The notes: generated by a model not told the origin, from the sequence alone. Positions 1 to 9,542 are shown, counted from the stretch's first letter. The stretch: 64,000 nucleotides of DNA from Limnanthes douglasii subsp. nivea (GCA_036936605.1 JAUPFV010000002.1:341126654-341190653); one strand, 5' to 3'. A program made the numbers and translations.

Positions 1-560
1 TTATCCTTGGAAATAGATTGAAATATTTGAGAGATTGAAAAAACAGTATAAATCATAAGTTTTAAAATTGAAATCAAAGATCGAGGAACTTGAACAAGAG
101 CTCTCCACACTTTAAACACAGGTTGCCACTAATTATGAGAAGCTTGTGCAAAAGATTACATCATGATTTCCGAAAAGTGTTATCAAGATGAGAGATATCT
201 TTACGTTGAGAAAAATGCCAGGAAGGAATTTCTCATCAAGGCTTAAAAGGAGGGGAATGATAAAGCCTCTTTAGTTTCGAACGATGTTTTAAAGATATTG
301 AACGAGTTGTGCAAGAAAAAAAGGTCATTCAAAACCAAGCAAAAGTTGATTAAAAAAAACTAATCTTGAAGCTTATGCTTCCAAATGTGTCTTTAAAGTG
401 GATGCGAGGGATGCAAAAGTTAAGTCTGGGTTGATTTTGGAGATTGATGAACGTTACCCTGACTTAAAGCTAGGTAGATTTTGGGATCATGTTCGATCGA
501 ATAACATCCTCTTGTAGTTTCTTTGGACGATGATGAGATTTCTTATGAACTTCGGATGAT
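1..560 (+). pseudogene. 3' part of degenerate coiled-coil aORF of element D
   Basis: Broken plus-strand reading frames give heptad-rich peptide (for example LKSKIEELEQELSTL near 55-115) and then a block near 400-515 with a DLKLGRFWDHV motif. This resembles the region of A's aORF containing KLGTLWQYVEYED. Several stops and frame changes interrupt it, so it is not functional. The 5' part of the same gene is visible only before the second copy, at about 54560-56390. It is probably the extra antisense gene of an old Tat-lineage element. Family membership is inferred from this similarity and position. Confidence 0.5.
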
Positions 561-617
561 GATCCCTTCAGATCCTTTTCAGAATAAAAAAGTTGAAGTG
601 TTTATATTCAAATTGTG

Positions 618-741
618 TTTTGTGAAGTCCTCATTTTGTTCGAGGAGATTTTGTGAAGTCATCATTATGTTCGAGGCCATTTTGTGAAGTCCTCATTATA
701 TTTGAGGAAATTTTGTGAATTCCTCATTATGTTCGAGGGAA
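618..741. repeat. 31-bp tandem repeat, 4 copies
   Basis: Four units of exactly 31 bp start at 618, 649, 680 and 711. Each contains TTTTGTGAAGTC or a close variant, followed by CATTAT and TTCGAGG. The array lies downstream of the D aORF remnant, in what would be its 3' untranslated region. It recurs at 57008-57131 in the second copy. Confidence 0.9.
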
Positions 742-780
742 TTTTATCAATAACCATCCGAAGTTTAAATTTTGTTGATA

Positions 781-1180
781 TTTTTTATTCAAAATTAATA
801 GTTTAAAGACTAACTTTTTTTGGAAGACTCTTTAGGTCCAAAATTAAAAGTTAAAGACCAACTTTTGTTGGAAGAACCTTTAGATCCAAAATTAATAGTT
901 AAAGACCACCTTTTGTTGGAAGACCCTTTAGGTCCAAAATTAATAGTTAAAACCCAACTTTTGTTGGAAGACCCTTTAGGTAAAAAATTAATAGTTAAAA
1001 CCAACTTTTGTTGGAGGACCCTTTAGATCCAAAAAGATAAAAGTTGTTTACCAACATTTATTGGAAGACTCTTCTGTTCAAAACTGATAAAATTTACCGA
1101 CCACCATTTATTGGAAGACCTTTCCAATCCAAAAAGATAAATTTTGATGACCAACATTTGTTGGAAGACCCTTCCGGTCT
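781..1180. repeat. ~48-bp tandem repeat array, 8 units, each with a small hairpin
   Basis: About eight units of 47-51 bp follow one another. The first five share AAATTAATAGTTAAA; the last three drift to AAAAGATAAA. Most units hold CCAACTTTTGTTGG or a variant, which can form a 5-bp stem with a 4-base loop. Because 48 is a multiple of three, both strands stay open across the array and give spurious repetitive ORFs. It probably belongs to the 3' UTR of element D; tandem arrays in that place are known in plant Tat/Ogre-type elements. Confidence 0.9.
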
Positions 1181-1249
1181 AAAAAGATAAAAGTTGTGCA
1201 AGTTATTATAATATGGAAAAGAAATGTTATATATAAGTCGGCTATAAGG

Positions 1250-1390
1250 GAACCTCAATAAAACCTTCATGCGCCACCAGGGCAGGAAAGAGTATGCCAC
1301 CGATGCTTACACAAATTTTCAAAAATATATACAAACGTTTTGTTCATTCCACATACAATTTAAGGTGCCCAATATTTATACGGGTGGCGA
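1250..1390 (-). pseudogene. Truncated pol 3' end of element D with boundary block
   Basis: At 1269-1292 lies the block GCGCCACCAGGG...GGAAAGAGTATG, which also occurs downstream of integrase in A (3685) and B (14118). Just beyond it, the minus-strand reading around 1345-1390 ends in a peptide like NIGHLKLYVE, matching the integrase C-terminus NIEHLQLYLE of A. So D's pol gene begins here and is cut off at about 1390, where homology switches abruptly to the interior of A's aORF. Confidence 0.5.
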
Positions 1391-3225
1391 AGAGGCCATA
1401 CAAAACATCAACTACGTTTATACTCACACTGCTGAGTTGGGCCGGATTCGAACTAAGTGGGGGATCCCAGAATCAGTGAAGGTGAGAATACCAGTCACAC
1501 CTGAGACTCTGATGGACTGCAAGCTCAATGAGATTGTTATTTACACCGAGCTGATTAAGCTGAGGTATTTTCAACTGATTAAGCTTTGTCCAAGCCAGTT
1601 AAGTCTAAACGCTTGGTATACCCTCCTTGCCTGTATAATGGAATCAAGGCTTTCCAACATCCCTCTCCCCATGGAGTAGTTCGCCGCTGTAGACAGCCTG
1701 TGCATTAATCATCACATCCTATTCTATCACTATAACATGGGAGACAACTTCAAAGTGGTGGATGATTTGTTGGAATCAGAGAAGAGCTGGAAAACTCAGT
1801 TCCTATTCATCAGTGGGACATGGGTGAATGGGAGAAAGATCAAGGCTAAGGTTAACCGTAGCATGCTTACCAGCAGGTGGAAGAGCACAAGTAAGTATTC
1901 AGTTTTCTTTTTCATTTTCTCTTTCTTATTTTTAAAAACATTCCACTCCTGAAAGGGATGGAAAACTGGCCTTGCCCTCCAGAGCCAAAGCCCCTAGCAA
2001 AATGAAAGGAAAGGGCAAGAAAAAGAAGTTTGCAGCGGAGGCAGTTCGGGTTGCTGCAGACGAGACTGGTCTAGATGACCAAGGAGGGATTGATGCCTCA
2101 TTGCTCCAAGTGGTTGAAGATGAAACCGTTAAGAAGGCAAGTGAATCATAAAATCCACAAAGGCCTCTGAAGAAGGACCGAAAACGGGGATCCAATAATG
2201 ATTAAAGGGTTGCCAAGAAGAAGAAGGTCACCTTAGGGGGAGAAATAACCTTTCGCCCTTCGGAGCTTCCTCATCCACCAGCTCTTGTTGACCTTACTTT
2301 GGCAGAGAAAATTCCAACAGACTTGCAATTCGGAGAAGGCACCGGAGGGGAGATTGATGTAGTAGACAGCAGTTCCTTTCAAGATATTGGTCTTTATTTC
2401 AACGATTCTGAGAAGGATGACTTCGTCGGCCCCTACCCTCCTTCAAGCTCTTCTAATATGGTGAATTACAACGGTAAGTCATATACTTTCTCCGGGGAGA
2501 ACGATGTGGTGGCTCATTCTCTTCTGGGCCATATTCATCCAGTACTCAATTCGGTAAGGCAAGTAAAAAATCAGTCTACCCTCATCAACACCCTCAACAC
2601 AGACAATGAGACTTTGTCAACTAATCTCCTCAATGCCAACCAGAGCATTGAGGCACTGAAGAAGGAGCGTGAAGAGTTGAAGAAGGATAAGGAAGATCTG
2701 TCAACCAAGCTGGTCACTTCGGAGAAGGCTAACACAGAGCTCCAAACTAAATGCTCTGGTTTGGAGAAAGATCTCTCCACCTTGAAGGAAGATGTGAAGA
2801 CTAAAGACGATGTCATCCAGTCCTTGTCTGGTGACAAGATTTCCCTTGAAGAGGTTGTGTCCAAAGTAACCAGGGAGAAAGAAGACTTGGTGAAAGAGCG
2901 GGATCACAGAATTCAGGCCCGCATCGATACATACACCAACGAGGTGATAGATTCCCTAGAAAAAAGGTATGCCGAAGTGAAGTCTGACATGGTTCTACTT
3001 TTCCACCAAACGTTTCCGAAGAGGAAACTTGGTACCTTGTGGCAATATGTTGAGTATGAAGACATCCCATTCCATACAATGGTGGATGGTGCTAAGAAGA
3101 ACTTCTCTAGTGGAATTGATGACACTAATGATGAGGAAGAAGGAACCATGGAGAGTTCAAGTGCTGAGCTCAAAGGCCCCATGAAAAAATATGATGCAGG
3201 AACATCCGAAGGGAATAAGCCCTGA
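1391..3225 (+). pseudogene. aORF of element A: coiled-coil protein related to the 'putative gypsy type transposon' family
   Basis: The gene runs convergent to pol. The N-terminal part (1391-1890) encodes a helical domain with LSLNAWYTLLACIMES, close to the plant 'putative gypsy type transposon' domain (Transposase_28, PF04195). It ends at a GTAAGT donor at 1891; the matching acceptor and the start of the next exon, seen in B, are missing. A basic KKKKK stretch and acidic segment follow. From about 2206 the frame is open to the stop at 3223-3225, with a long coiled coil (about 2550-2930), a KLGTLWQYVEYED block and an acidic Ser-rich tail. In-frame stops near 1678, 2148 and 2203 break the full gene. 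Function is unknown; the coiled coil suggests a self-associating protein. Confidence 0.75.
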
Positions 3226-3269
3226 GGTTTTAACTATCTTTTCTTACTTGTTTTTCTTAATCTTGTGAA

Positions 3270-3352
3270 CCACTAAAGTCCTTGTATGGCCAAGGCATTT
3301 TTGTAATCGTGTCCGGTTAAGCCTTTCTTAAAACTTAGAGTCCTTGGATGGC
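3270..3352 (+). repeat. aORF 3' UTR repeated hairpin motif (element A)
   Basis: Two degenerate copies of AGTCCTTGGATGGCCAA lie 70-75 bp apart, about 50 bp past the aORF stop. The full form CTTGGATGGCCAAG, seen in B, folds into a 5-bp stem. It may mark 3'-end formation of the convergent transcript; that role is inferred from position only. Confidence 0.5.
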
Positions 3353-3675
3353 CAATGAATATTTTGTGTTCTAATATCATCAACTGGTTTTTAGCTGGAC
3401 AAGCTTACCTTACTCAATTTTTACTCTGTTTCATGCTTGCTTTCAAATTTAATGGCTAATGTTTAAAAGATCCCTTATTTATTTTACAAATATTTAAGAT
3501 GAGAGTGTTTAAAATCTCCAATGACATGTGTTTAATGGTCATCATTCAACCAAATTAATGCGATCTGTCAAAGACCCTTAGTAAAATTGAAGGCTTGAAA
3601 GGAATTGTAATCAAATCACTCCGAATATTTTAACAAGGCATCATATTTGATTGAAAAAACCAAACACTTCATTAA

Positions 3676-3712
3676 AACCTCCCCGCGCCACCAGGGTAGG
3701 AAAGAGTATGTC
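3676..3712. promoter_or_regulatory. Conserved convergent-gene boundary block (element A)
   Basis: A GCGCCACCAGGG...GGAAAGAGTATG block sits between the aORF 3' end and the integrase stop. The same block occurs at 1269, 14118, 57659 and 60075. Similar pyrimidine-rich 'TACTCTTT...CCCTGG' text followed by TTTTAATGA is common near the 3' ends of plant LTR elements. Its role is not known. Confidence 0.5.
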
Positions 3713-3759
3713 CCCCATTATATACATGAACTTTAAGCAAGTAAATATTTACACAACTT

Positions 3760-4868
3760 TCATTCCAGGTATAACTGGAGGTGTTCAATATTCCATGGGT
3801 GCTTTAGAATTCTTCCATCTTTGTTTTGAATCCTATATGTCCCAGGCTTAAGTTTTTTGGAGACCTCATAAGGTCCCTCCCAGTTCGGGGCTAGCTTTCC
3901 AAACTGCTTCTCGTTAGTATGCAAGAAAACCTTTCTCAATACTTTATCCCCTAACCGAAAATCCCTTCTTTTGATTTTGGAAGAAAATCTACTCCTCATC
4001 AAGCCTTGGTAATGGGTGGTTCTAAGATGAGCCTTAACTCTTCTCTCTTCTATCAAGTCTAACTGACTTCTGATTGCCACTTCATTAGCCTGTTCGGAAT
4101 AATTGTGGACTGTGTATGATGGAAGAGTTTCTTCTATAGGAGAAATTGCATACATCCCATATATGAAAGAAAAATGAAATTTTTGTGTAGAAGCTCCAGG
4201 AGTAATCTTTTATGCCCATAACATTTCTTGCAAATAGCTTGGCCATTTTCTTGCAGCCCCTCCTAAATTCTTCTTTAAATCGGACAGGATGAACCTGTTT
4301 GCCATCTCAACTTGATCATTTTCTTGTGGGTGGAAAGGAGAAGAAAAACAATGCTGAATACCCCGAGAGTCACATAAATTCTCCATATCCTTGTTATCGA
4401 ATTGTGGCCCATTATATGTGGTTATCTTTTGTGGAACCCAAAATCTGCAACAAATGTTAGATAAGATAAATTTTATAACGGTTTTCGAAGTATTTCCTGC
4501 CAGTGGAGCTGCTTCTATCCATTTTGAGAAATAATCAATGGCTACAATGATAGTCCTGCACCCTCTGGATGCCATTGGTAGAGGCCCAACTAAATCCAGT
4601 CCCAAATGAGTGAAAGGCACTGGCTCATAAATTGATTCCATAGGAACAGCTGGGATATGAATTTCATTACCATATCTTTGGCATGGGTCACATTTCTTCA
4701 CGAACTCCTTGGCATCTGCCATTATGGATGGCCAATAGTATCCGGCCAACAAAACCCTCTAGGTTAAAGCTCTATAGCCACAATGTGCTTATCCTTCTCC
4801 ATCATGTAGTTCAGATAGCACATTTTGGGACTCTTCAACCCACAAACAACGTAGGAGAGGTCTACTAA
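3760..4868 (-). pseudogene. Integrase of element A
   Basis: The N-terminal HHCC zinc region (about 4868-4690, ending KKCDPCQRYG) is followed by the DDE core (4752-4210). The C-terminal domain (4155-3760) carries the GPY/F-type NWEGPYEV motif and ends NIEHLQLYLE. The normal function is insertion of element cDNA into the genome. It is inactive: stops lie near 4758, 4790 and 4210, and the second catalytic Asp in the NGPQF motif is replaced (TYNGPQF, where B has IDNGPQF). The Glu in QVEMANR is still present. A short frameshifted gap around 4156-4209 separates core and C-terminal domain. Confidence 0.85.
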
Positions 4869-5070
4869 ACGACTTCTCATAAAGGACATCTCTTATGATT
4901 AAGAAACCACGAGCCTTATGCTTCATTTTTCTTGCCACAGCCTTCTCCGGAGGCAAAATTCCATCAGAGATGTATTGAAGAAGGGGATATCTCTAGTTTT
5001 GGGGTTGAACCACTTGTATACTTAAACTCTCCTCCTCTTCCTTGGTCTGATTTGGTTGTATGGATGGGCA

Positions 5071-5667
5071 TTATTCTACATGAATCCATGTGTAGGACTC
5101 AGAGTATGCTATGGTTTCCAAAGAGTCTACTAGTGTGTTCTCCGATTTAGGTATATGCTCATAGCTAACATTTTTTAAGTTAGCTGCCACTTCTTTAAGG
5201 ATAAACAAGTATTTGACCAACTGATCCTTTTTTGCCTCAGATTGACCTTGAGCATGAGGGGTAAGAAGCTGAGAATCACTCATCAACCTGACTCTTTTAG
5301 CCCCATACAGAAAAGCTAGCTTCAGACCAGTTATAGTTGCCTCATATTCAGACTAATTGTTAGAAGCCCTAAAATAAAAACATATAGCCTGGCATAATTT
5401 ATCGCCATACAGAGAGGTTAAACATATCCCAGCCCCACAACCCATGGTACTTGATCCACAATCTGTCCGGACAACCCACACTTTCTTAGTTTTCTCATCT
5501 GTAGCTTGCTTAGTACTTCTGTCTGAATGGAACTTTACCAGGAAATCAGCAACAGATTGAGTTTTGATTGCAGTTCGTGGGGCAAAATCAATATCACAAT
5601 CGCCCAATTCTACTGACCATTTGGTCATCCTGCTTGATATGTCTGCCTTCTGAAGAACATTCTTCAA
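5071..5667 (-). pseudogene. Second (archaeal-type) RNase H of element A
   Basis: The frame starts with a linker (DIDFAPRTAI) and enters an RNase H fold at RTDCGSSTMGCGAG. A later part (5286-5071) carries SDSQLL and the final Asp region. The catalytic Asp of the first motif survives, but the following Gly is Cys (TDCGSS; B has TDGGSS). A stop near 5355 falls just before the conserved Glu motif SEYEA, and ADSLA is changed to VDSLE. The enzyme normally removes the RNA strand of RNA:DNA hybrids during reverse transcription. A second RNase H between pol RNase H and integrase is a hallmark of Tat elements. Confidence 0.75.
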
Positions 5668-5689
5668 AGGAAAATACGTCCAGACGATG

Positions 5690-6060
5690 ATAGAATGAGA
5701 CTGAAAATACGCCTCATTTTTCTAACAGCAATCACCAAGGCTAGTGCCAGTCTTTCAAGCTTTAGGTACCTCTTTTAAGTATCCATCAGACTCTTGCTGA
5801 TGTAGTACACCGGACGAGGGTAATTGTCCACCTTTCTTACCAGCACTGCACGTATAGCACATTCAGACACAGCTAAGTATATGTACAGTGTTTCTCCATC
5901 AACAGGTTTGAAAAGGGTTTTGGGGGAAGACAAATGCTTTTTTATTTCATTAAACACCTGGTCGCACTATGGAGACTAGTTAAAGTCTTTAGCACCCTTC
6001 AAAGTTTGAAAAAATGGGGCACACGTGTCCGAAGACCTTGAAATAAAACGATTTAATGCA
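5690..6060 (-). pseudogene. RT connection and first RNase H of element A
   Basis: The peptide FNEIKKHLSSPKTLF followed by GETLYIYLAVSECAIRAVL and PVYYISKSL is the gypsy RT/RNase H junction (RNase H-like domain of the RT_RNaseH family). It corresponds closely to 16139-16500 in B. Stops after YISKSLMDT and a frameshift into the segment toward 5690 show it is not expressed as one protein. Confidence 0.7.
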
Positions 6061-6192
6061 TCCAATCTTCATGAGTCCCATTTTTAATAAGGCATCGAGT
6101 TGGTCCATTTTTAATAAGGCATCGAGCTGGTCCATTTTGTACTTCTTTAACATTTCTAGGAGGGTCCATTTTTTAAAAGGCATCAAGCTGAT
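6061..6192 (-). repeat. Slippage triplication inside RT of element A
   Basis: Copies of GGCATCGAGCTGGTCCATTT and degenerate versions lie at about 6080-6185. In protein terms the segment QLDALLKM is repeated, where B has a single QLNSLLEM. The expansion replaces the conserved LTGRLATLNRF segment found in B. This is a local tandem duplication, shared by both copies of the large repeat. Confidence 0.7.
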
Positions 6193-6834
6193 ACGGATCA
6201 GGCTGTATCCCTTTCTCACTTATCACATACCCCAAAACGTTTTTGGATTGCACCCCAAACACACATTTTTCTAGATTCAATTTTAAATTAACCTTTGGCA
6301 AGTTGGCAAAAGTTTCTTGAAGATCAGCTTGGTGCAATTCTTCTTCCAAGCTTTTCACCATCATGTCATCAATATATACTTCCATATTTCTCCCAATCTT
6401 GATAAGCAAATGCTTTGTTCACCAACCTCTGATAGATAGCCCCAACATTTTTCAACCCATTACCTTATGATAATGGAGAATCTATCTGTAACAAAAGTAG
6501 TGTGTTCCTGGTCCTTCGGATCCACATGTATCTGGTTATAACCGGAGAAGGCATCCATGAAGGACAATAACTTGTTCCCAGATGTGGAGTCTACCAACTG
6601 ATCTATCCGGGGGACTGGATAGAGATCTTTTGGGCAAGCTCTGTTGAGGTCAGTAAAGTCGATACACATACGCCATTTCCCATTCTGTTTTTTCTTCAAT
6701 TCTGGTGCCATCTTGGAGCCACCTTTAACACTCCTTCCTTTAGCCAGAGAGTGAGTTTCAACTTCTTCGATTGGTATCAAAACACCAGGGATCTCTCTGG
6801 GGTCATCAATGTCACCCTCAGAGGGCCCCAACAA
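6173..6834 (-). pseudogene. Reverse transcriptase of element A
   Basis: Recognisable motifs are KWRMCIDFTDLNRACPKD, FMDAFSGYNQI, and the active site YIDD in EVYIDDMMVKS (6409-6173). The frame is interrupted between 6460 and 6409. A roughly 250-bp piece present in B is deleted here, joining APELKKK directly to NGKWRM across a short T-run. The deletion removes the RT N-terminal region, so the enzyme cannot be functional. Confidence 0.85.
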
Positions 6835-6837
6835 CTA

Positions 6838-7740
6838 CTAATCCTCATTAATTCGGACTGCCCCCAGATTTTTAGGGGCAAGTGCAGTTGAATAACATTC
6901 TCTTGCTATTTTTTGGATACCCCGGACAACTCCTACTTGTCCATGAACTGCGTACTTTAAACATTGGTGAACTGTTGAAGCCACAGCATGTATCCTAGAG
7001 AGCCAGGACCTCCCAAAGATCGTATTGTAACATGTGGGGAAATCTACCACAACGAATAGTACCCTGGCCATCTTCTTAAAATGGCCTTTGCCCAACAATA
7101 CTTCCTCCTCAAATTCTCCGATCACATCCGCAGAGCTCTCCGTGAAGCCCACAATGGATCTGTTCGAACGCTGAATCACTGCTGGATTTTTCATCTGTTT
7201 ATAAGAACTTAAAAAGAGAATATTGGCTGAGCTGCCAGTGTCAATCAAAATTCTCCTGATGTCGTTGCCCCCAATCGAAGCTCCTATCACCACAGCATCC
7301 TCATGAGGCCCAACTATTTCCCTTAGATCATCTTCATAAAAAACAATGAAGGGAAAAGGAATTTGGGACTGATAGGAAGACATGTCTCCTTCCAACTGAG
7401 TAGCAAGAGTGTGAACATGCCTCTTTCTTGAAGAAGGAGTTGGCGCTGTCATAGTGTCCCCTCCGAATACAGTAAGTGACTCAAAAATGCTTGGGAGCCC
7501 AGACATTGTCTTGGTATGTTCTGTTATAACCCTCACTTTATTCCGGGTCGGATCAGGATCTAAATACTCTGATTCGACATAAAATCTTTCAATGATTACC
7601 ATAGGCCCGTTCGGAGCAGATGTCCCTGCATTGTTCGTTGGGCCAGTCCGGTGAGAATTGTCAGGCTTATTTCCACTTCTTCTCTTGACATAAGCTCCCA
7701 GCTTCCCCCTTTCAATCAGATTCTGCATTTCTTGTTTCAA
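6838..7740 (-). CDS. Aspartic protease region of element A (open 300-aa frame)
   Basis: This is the longest intact frame of element A. Residues 1-25 are the end of gag (LKQEMQNLIERGKLGAYVKR). A variable linker follows, then the retropepsin domain with the catalytic triplet DTG at residues 167-169 (LIDTGSSANIL), flap region and C-terminal FGRSWLSRIHAVAS. The role is maturation of Gag-Pol. The methionine at the start is internal to an ancestral gag-pol frame, so 7740 is not a true start. Downstream RT is frameshifted, so any product would be an isolated protease. Confidence 0.8.
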   Translation of the reverse strand: MKQEMQNLIERGKLGAYVKRRSGNKPDNSHRTGPTNNAGTSAPNGPMVIIERFYVESEYLDPDPTRNKVRVITEHTKTMSGLPSIFESLTVFGGDTMTAPTPSSRKRHVHTLATQLEGDMSSYQSQIPFPFIVFYEDDLREIVGPHEDAVVIGASIGGNDIRRILIDTGSSANILFLSSYKQMKNPAVIQRSNRSIVGFTESSADVIGEFEEEVLLGKGHFKKMARVLFVVVDFPTCYNTIFGRSWLSRIHAVASTVHQCLKYAVHGQVGVVRGIQKIARECYSTALAPKNLGAVRINED

Positions 7741-9143
7741 AGCGATGCAATCCTCGATGTTATGGCCAAGATCATGATGATGTTGGCAAAGATAAGTATA
7801 CGACTTTCCCTAGGAGATTGAAGCGCTGCCCGCTTCTTGAAATGTACCTCATCTTTTGTTTTGTCATAAATGGTTGCCATATTTTCTTTCAATTCAGCAA
7901 ACCACTCCGGTTGGACCCAAGATCCTCGTTTATTTATGGACTGCTGGCTCTAAGCTGGAGCTGGGTGGGATTGAGTCTGTTTGGCCCTGTTGGACCCTTG
8001 TCCGGCTTCTTTGGCCTTGTATCCGAAGCAGCTAGGGCATATCTCACTTTCCTGTGTACCCTAGTCTTCTTTGTTTTATCTACATTGATTTTCTTTCCCA
8101 CCTGATTTAGCAAACCGCCCGAGGTCATAGCCTTTTTCCTGGTTACCAAATCGACCAGATACCCAGAGTTTAATCCTTGTTTCAAAGAAGCTATTGCTAC
8201 ATGTTCAAAACAATCAACTAACCCATTCTTTGTGTTTACGAACCGGCTTATATAGTCTTGCAGTCTTTCGTTTGGCTCTTGGGCACAATGGATAATGGTA
8301 TCTCATTTTCCCTTCACCTCTTTACTCCCCACAAACTGCCTTCGGAATGCCACCTAAAACGTATCAAAGTTTTTGATACAAACTTGTGGTAAGTTGTTGT
8401 ACCATTTCAAAGCACTTCCCGTAAAGGATTGAGAGAAGGCTCTACAAAGAAGTTTGTCATCATCATCAAAATTCATCATAAAAATTTTAAACTGTTCCTG
8501 ATGGTTGTTCGGATCTTTGCCTCCAATTCCGGCCACGACTAAAAATCGTGTCTTCATTAGGTGTTGCAAAAATACCTGGCTCATCATGGAAAGCAAATGG
8601 ATCCATCAGCAGTTGATCCACATTCCTACGACTATGGTTGTGGCTGTGAGACGACCCTTTTCATAGATGCCTCTTTAATCTCCCATGCCTATCCCTCTTT
8701 CTTGAATATTTTTTAACCAACTTTTATTTCTTATTAGATCTTCCCTCATCACTGCTGGATGACAAAGACTCCTCAAGCCCATCCTCATTCGAGGAGCTAC
8801 TAGAGGACTTAGACTCTGAGCTCTCCACCGGTTTGGACAGGTGAGATTTCTTGGAGTGGACATTGTTCTTTTTTGTGCTCAGGTGAGTCTTTGCTGATGG
8901 GTCATTCTCCCTTGGGTTGTCAGTATGGTGAATAGCTGACACTTTTGACTTTTTTTTTAATCTCATATCTGCCTTTTTAGTGTCCCTCAACGCTTCTATT
9001 TCAGCTTTCAGCCTGTCTCTTTCTTCGGTCGTGTACTCATAGTTTTCTCCCACCACCTCCACCAAATGTGGTGGCACCGCTTTCTCGTCCGGATTCATCC
9101 GAACTGGTTTTTCTTGCTGGTTTCGAATGCTAGATTCAGGCAT
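7741..9143 (-). pseudogene. gag of element A
   Basis: It starts at ATG 9143 (MPESSIRN...), only 30 bp from the LTR. The N-terminus has a charged helix (EERDRLKAEIEALRD) and a Ser/Glu-rich linker ending at a stop near 8726. The retrotransposon gag domain follows at 8596-8190 (LCRAFSQSFTGSALKWYNNLP, RRQFVGSKEVKGK), and a CxxHH...HNIEDC zinc-knuckle-like end at about 7800-7740. Stops and frame changes break it; the same protein is much better preserved in C at 28475-29494. Confidence 0.8.
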
Positions 9144-9149
9144 CTTCTC

Positions 9150-9167
9150 CTCCCACTGTGGTTGCCA
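9150..9167 (-). other. Primer binding site of element A
   Basis: On the minus strand, seven bases after the LTR end, is TGGCAACCACAGTGGGAG. The equivalent sites are TGGAGACCAGAGTGGGAG in B and TGGCGACCATAGTGGGAG in C. The form is like the tRNA-Arg-type PBS of Tat/Ogre elements; I could not verify the tRNA. Confidence 0.55.
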
Positions 9168-9173
9168 ATTTGG

Positions 9174-9542
9174 TGTGGTTTATTTTAAGCTGAGGGTAAT
9201 TTTGTCAAGTGTTTGGGAGAGTTTTTAGGATATTAAATGTTTGGGTGTTTTGTAGTGAGAGATTTAAGCTGCCTGGTTGTATTAAATGTTCATTACTCTC
9301 ATTAATGAAAGGGTATTTATACCCTTAATTATGGACCCATGAGCTTTCAGGTCAAGTTATGAAACTGGGTCAAGTTTAAGGACCCATTTACTCAATAAGC
9401 TTATTAGCACCTAGCTTAGCCAAAAGGTGTTTAGTTATTTAATACTTTTCTCCTGTCCGGATAGTTCAGTGGGCACTTATTGTCTGAATTACCCCTGTCT
9501 GGATTTCTCAGTGAGTAGTTGTGAATTTTTCCAGACTCATCA
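9174..9542 (-). mobile_element. 5' LTR of element A (369 bp)
   Basis: Read on the minus strand it begins TGATGAG and ends in ACA just before CCAAATTGG and the PBS. It is related to the LTRs of B and C, sharing TGATGAG, TCCGGA motifs, the GGGTATAAATACCC core promoter and the AAAATAAAC end. The right edge abuts an open MULE exon at 9543. No partner LTR exists on the left. Confidence 0.85.
9298..9333 (-). promoter_or_regulatory. LTR core promoter (TATA) of element A
   Basis: Minus-strand TTAAGGGTATAAATACCC holds a TATA box within the LTR, the usual Pol II start region of the element. The same element occurs in C (GGGTATAAATACCCC near 28245) and, more degenerate, in the B LTRs. Confidence 0.6.

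Larger units (their letters stand above)
1..7610. repeat. Copy 1 of a >=7.6-kb near-identical duplication
   Basis: Positions 1-7610 match 56391-64000 at a constant offset of 56390 bp, with no net insertion or deletion. By eye I count 14 substitutions, about 99.8% identity. The repeat runs off both window edges, so its true length is unknown. It spans the tail of element D, the D/A junction and most of element A, so its ends do not follow any one element. It is therefore a duplication of an already rearranged block, or an assembly duplicate, rather than two independent retrotransposon insertions. Confidence 0.97.
1391..9542 (-). mobile_element. Ty3/gypsy Tat-lineage LTR element A, 3'-truncated
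   Basis: Minus-strand order is 5' LTR (9174-9542), PBS, gag, protease, RT, RNase H, second RNase H and integrase, followed by a plus-strand extra gene. The second RNase H between RNase H and integrase, together with an antisense extra ORF next to the 3' LTR, is typical of the plant Tat lineage. The 3' LTR, polypurine tract and 5' part of the aORF are missing at the left junction with D. Stops, frameshifts, an RT deletion and lost catalytic residues make it dead. At its right end it interrupts a MULE coding exon. Confidence 0.9.

Noticed and set aside
810..1026. Repetitive ORFs on both strands (64 and 68 codons)
   Set aside because: They arise because the 48-bp tandem unit is a multiple of three; no protein motif and no start context.
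618..1180. CRISPR-like array
   Set aside because: The repeats are contiguous without unique spacers and lie in a plant retroelement.
2571..3182. Four minus-strand ORFs of 68-97 codons opposite the aORF
   Set aside because: Shadows of the plus-strand coiled-coil frame; low-complexity Ser/Leu translations.
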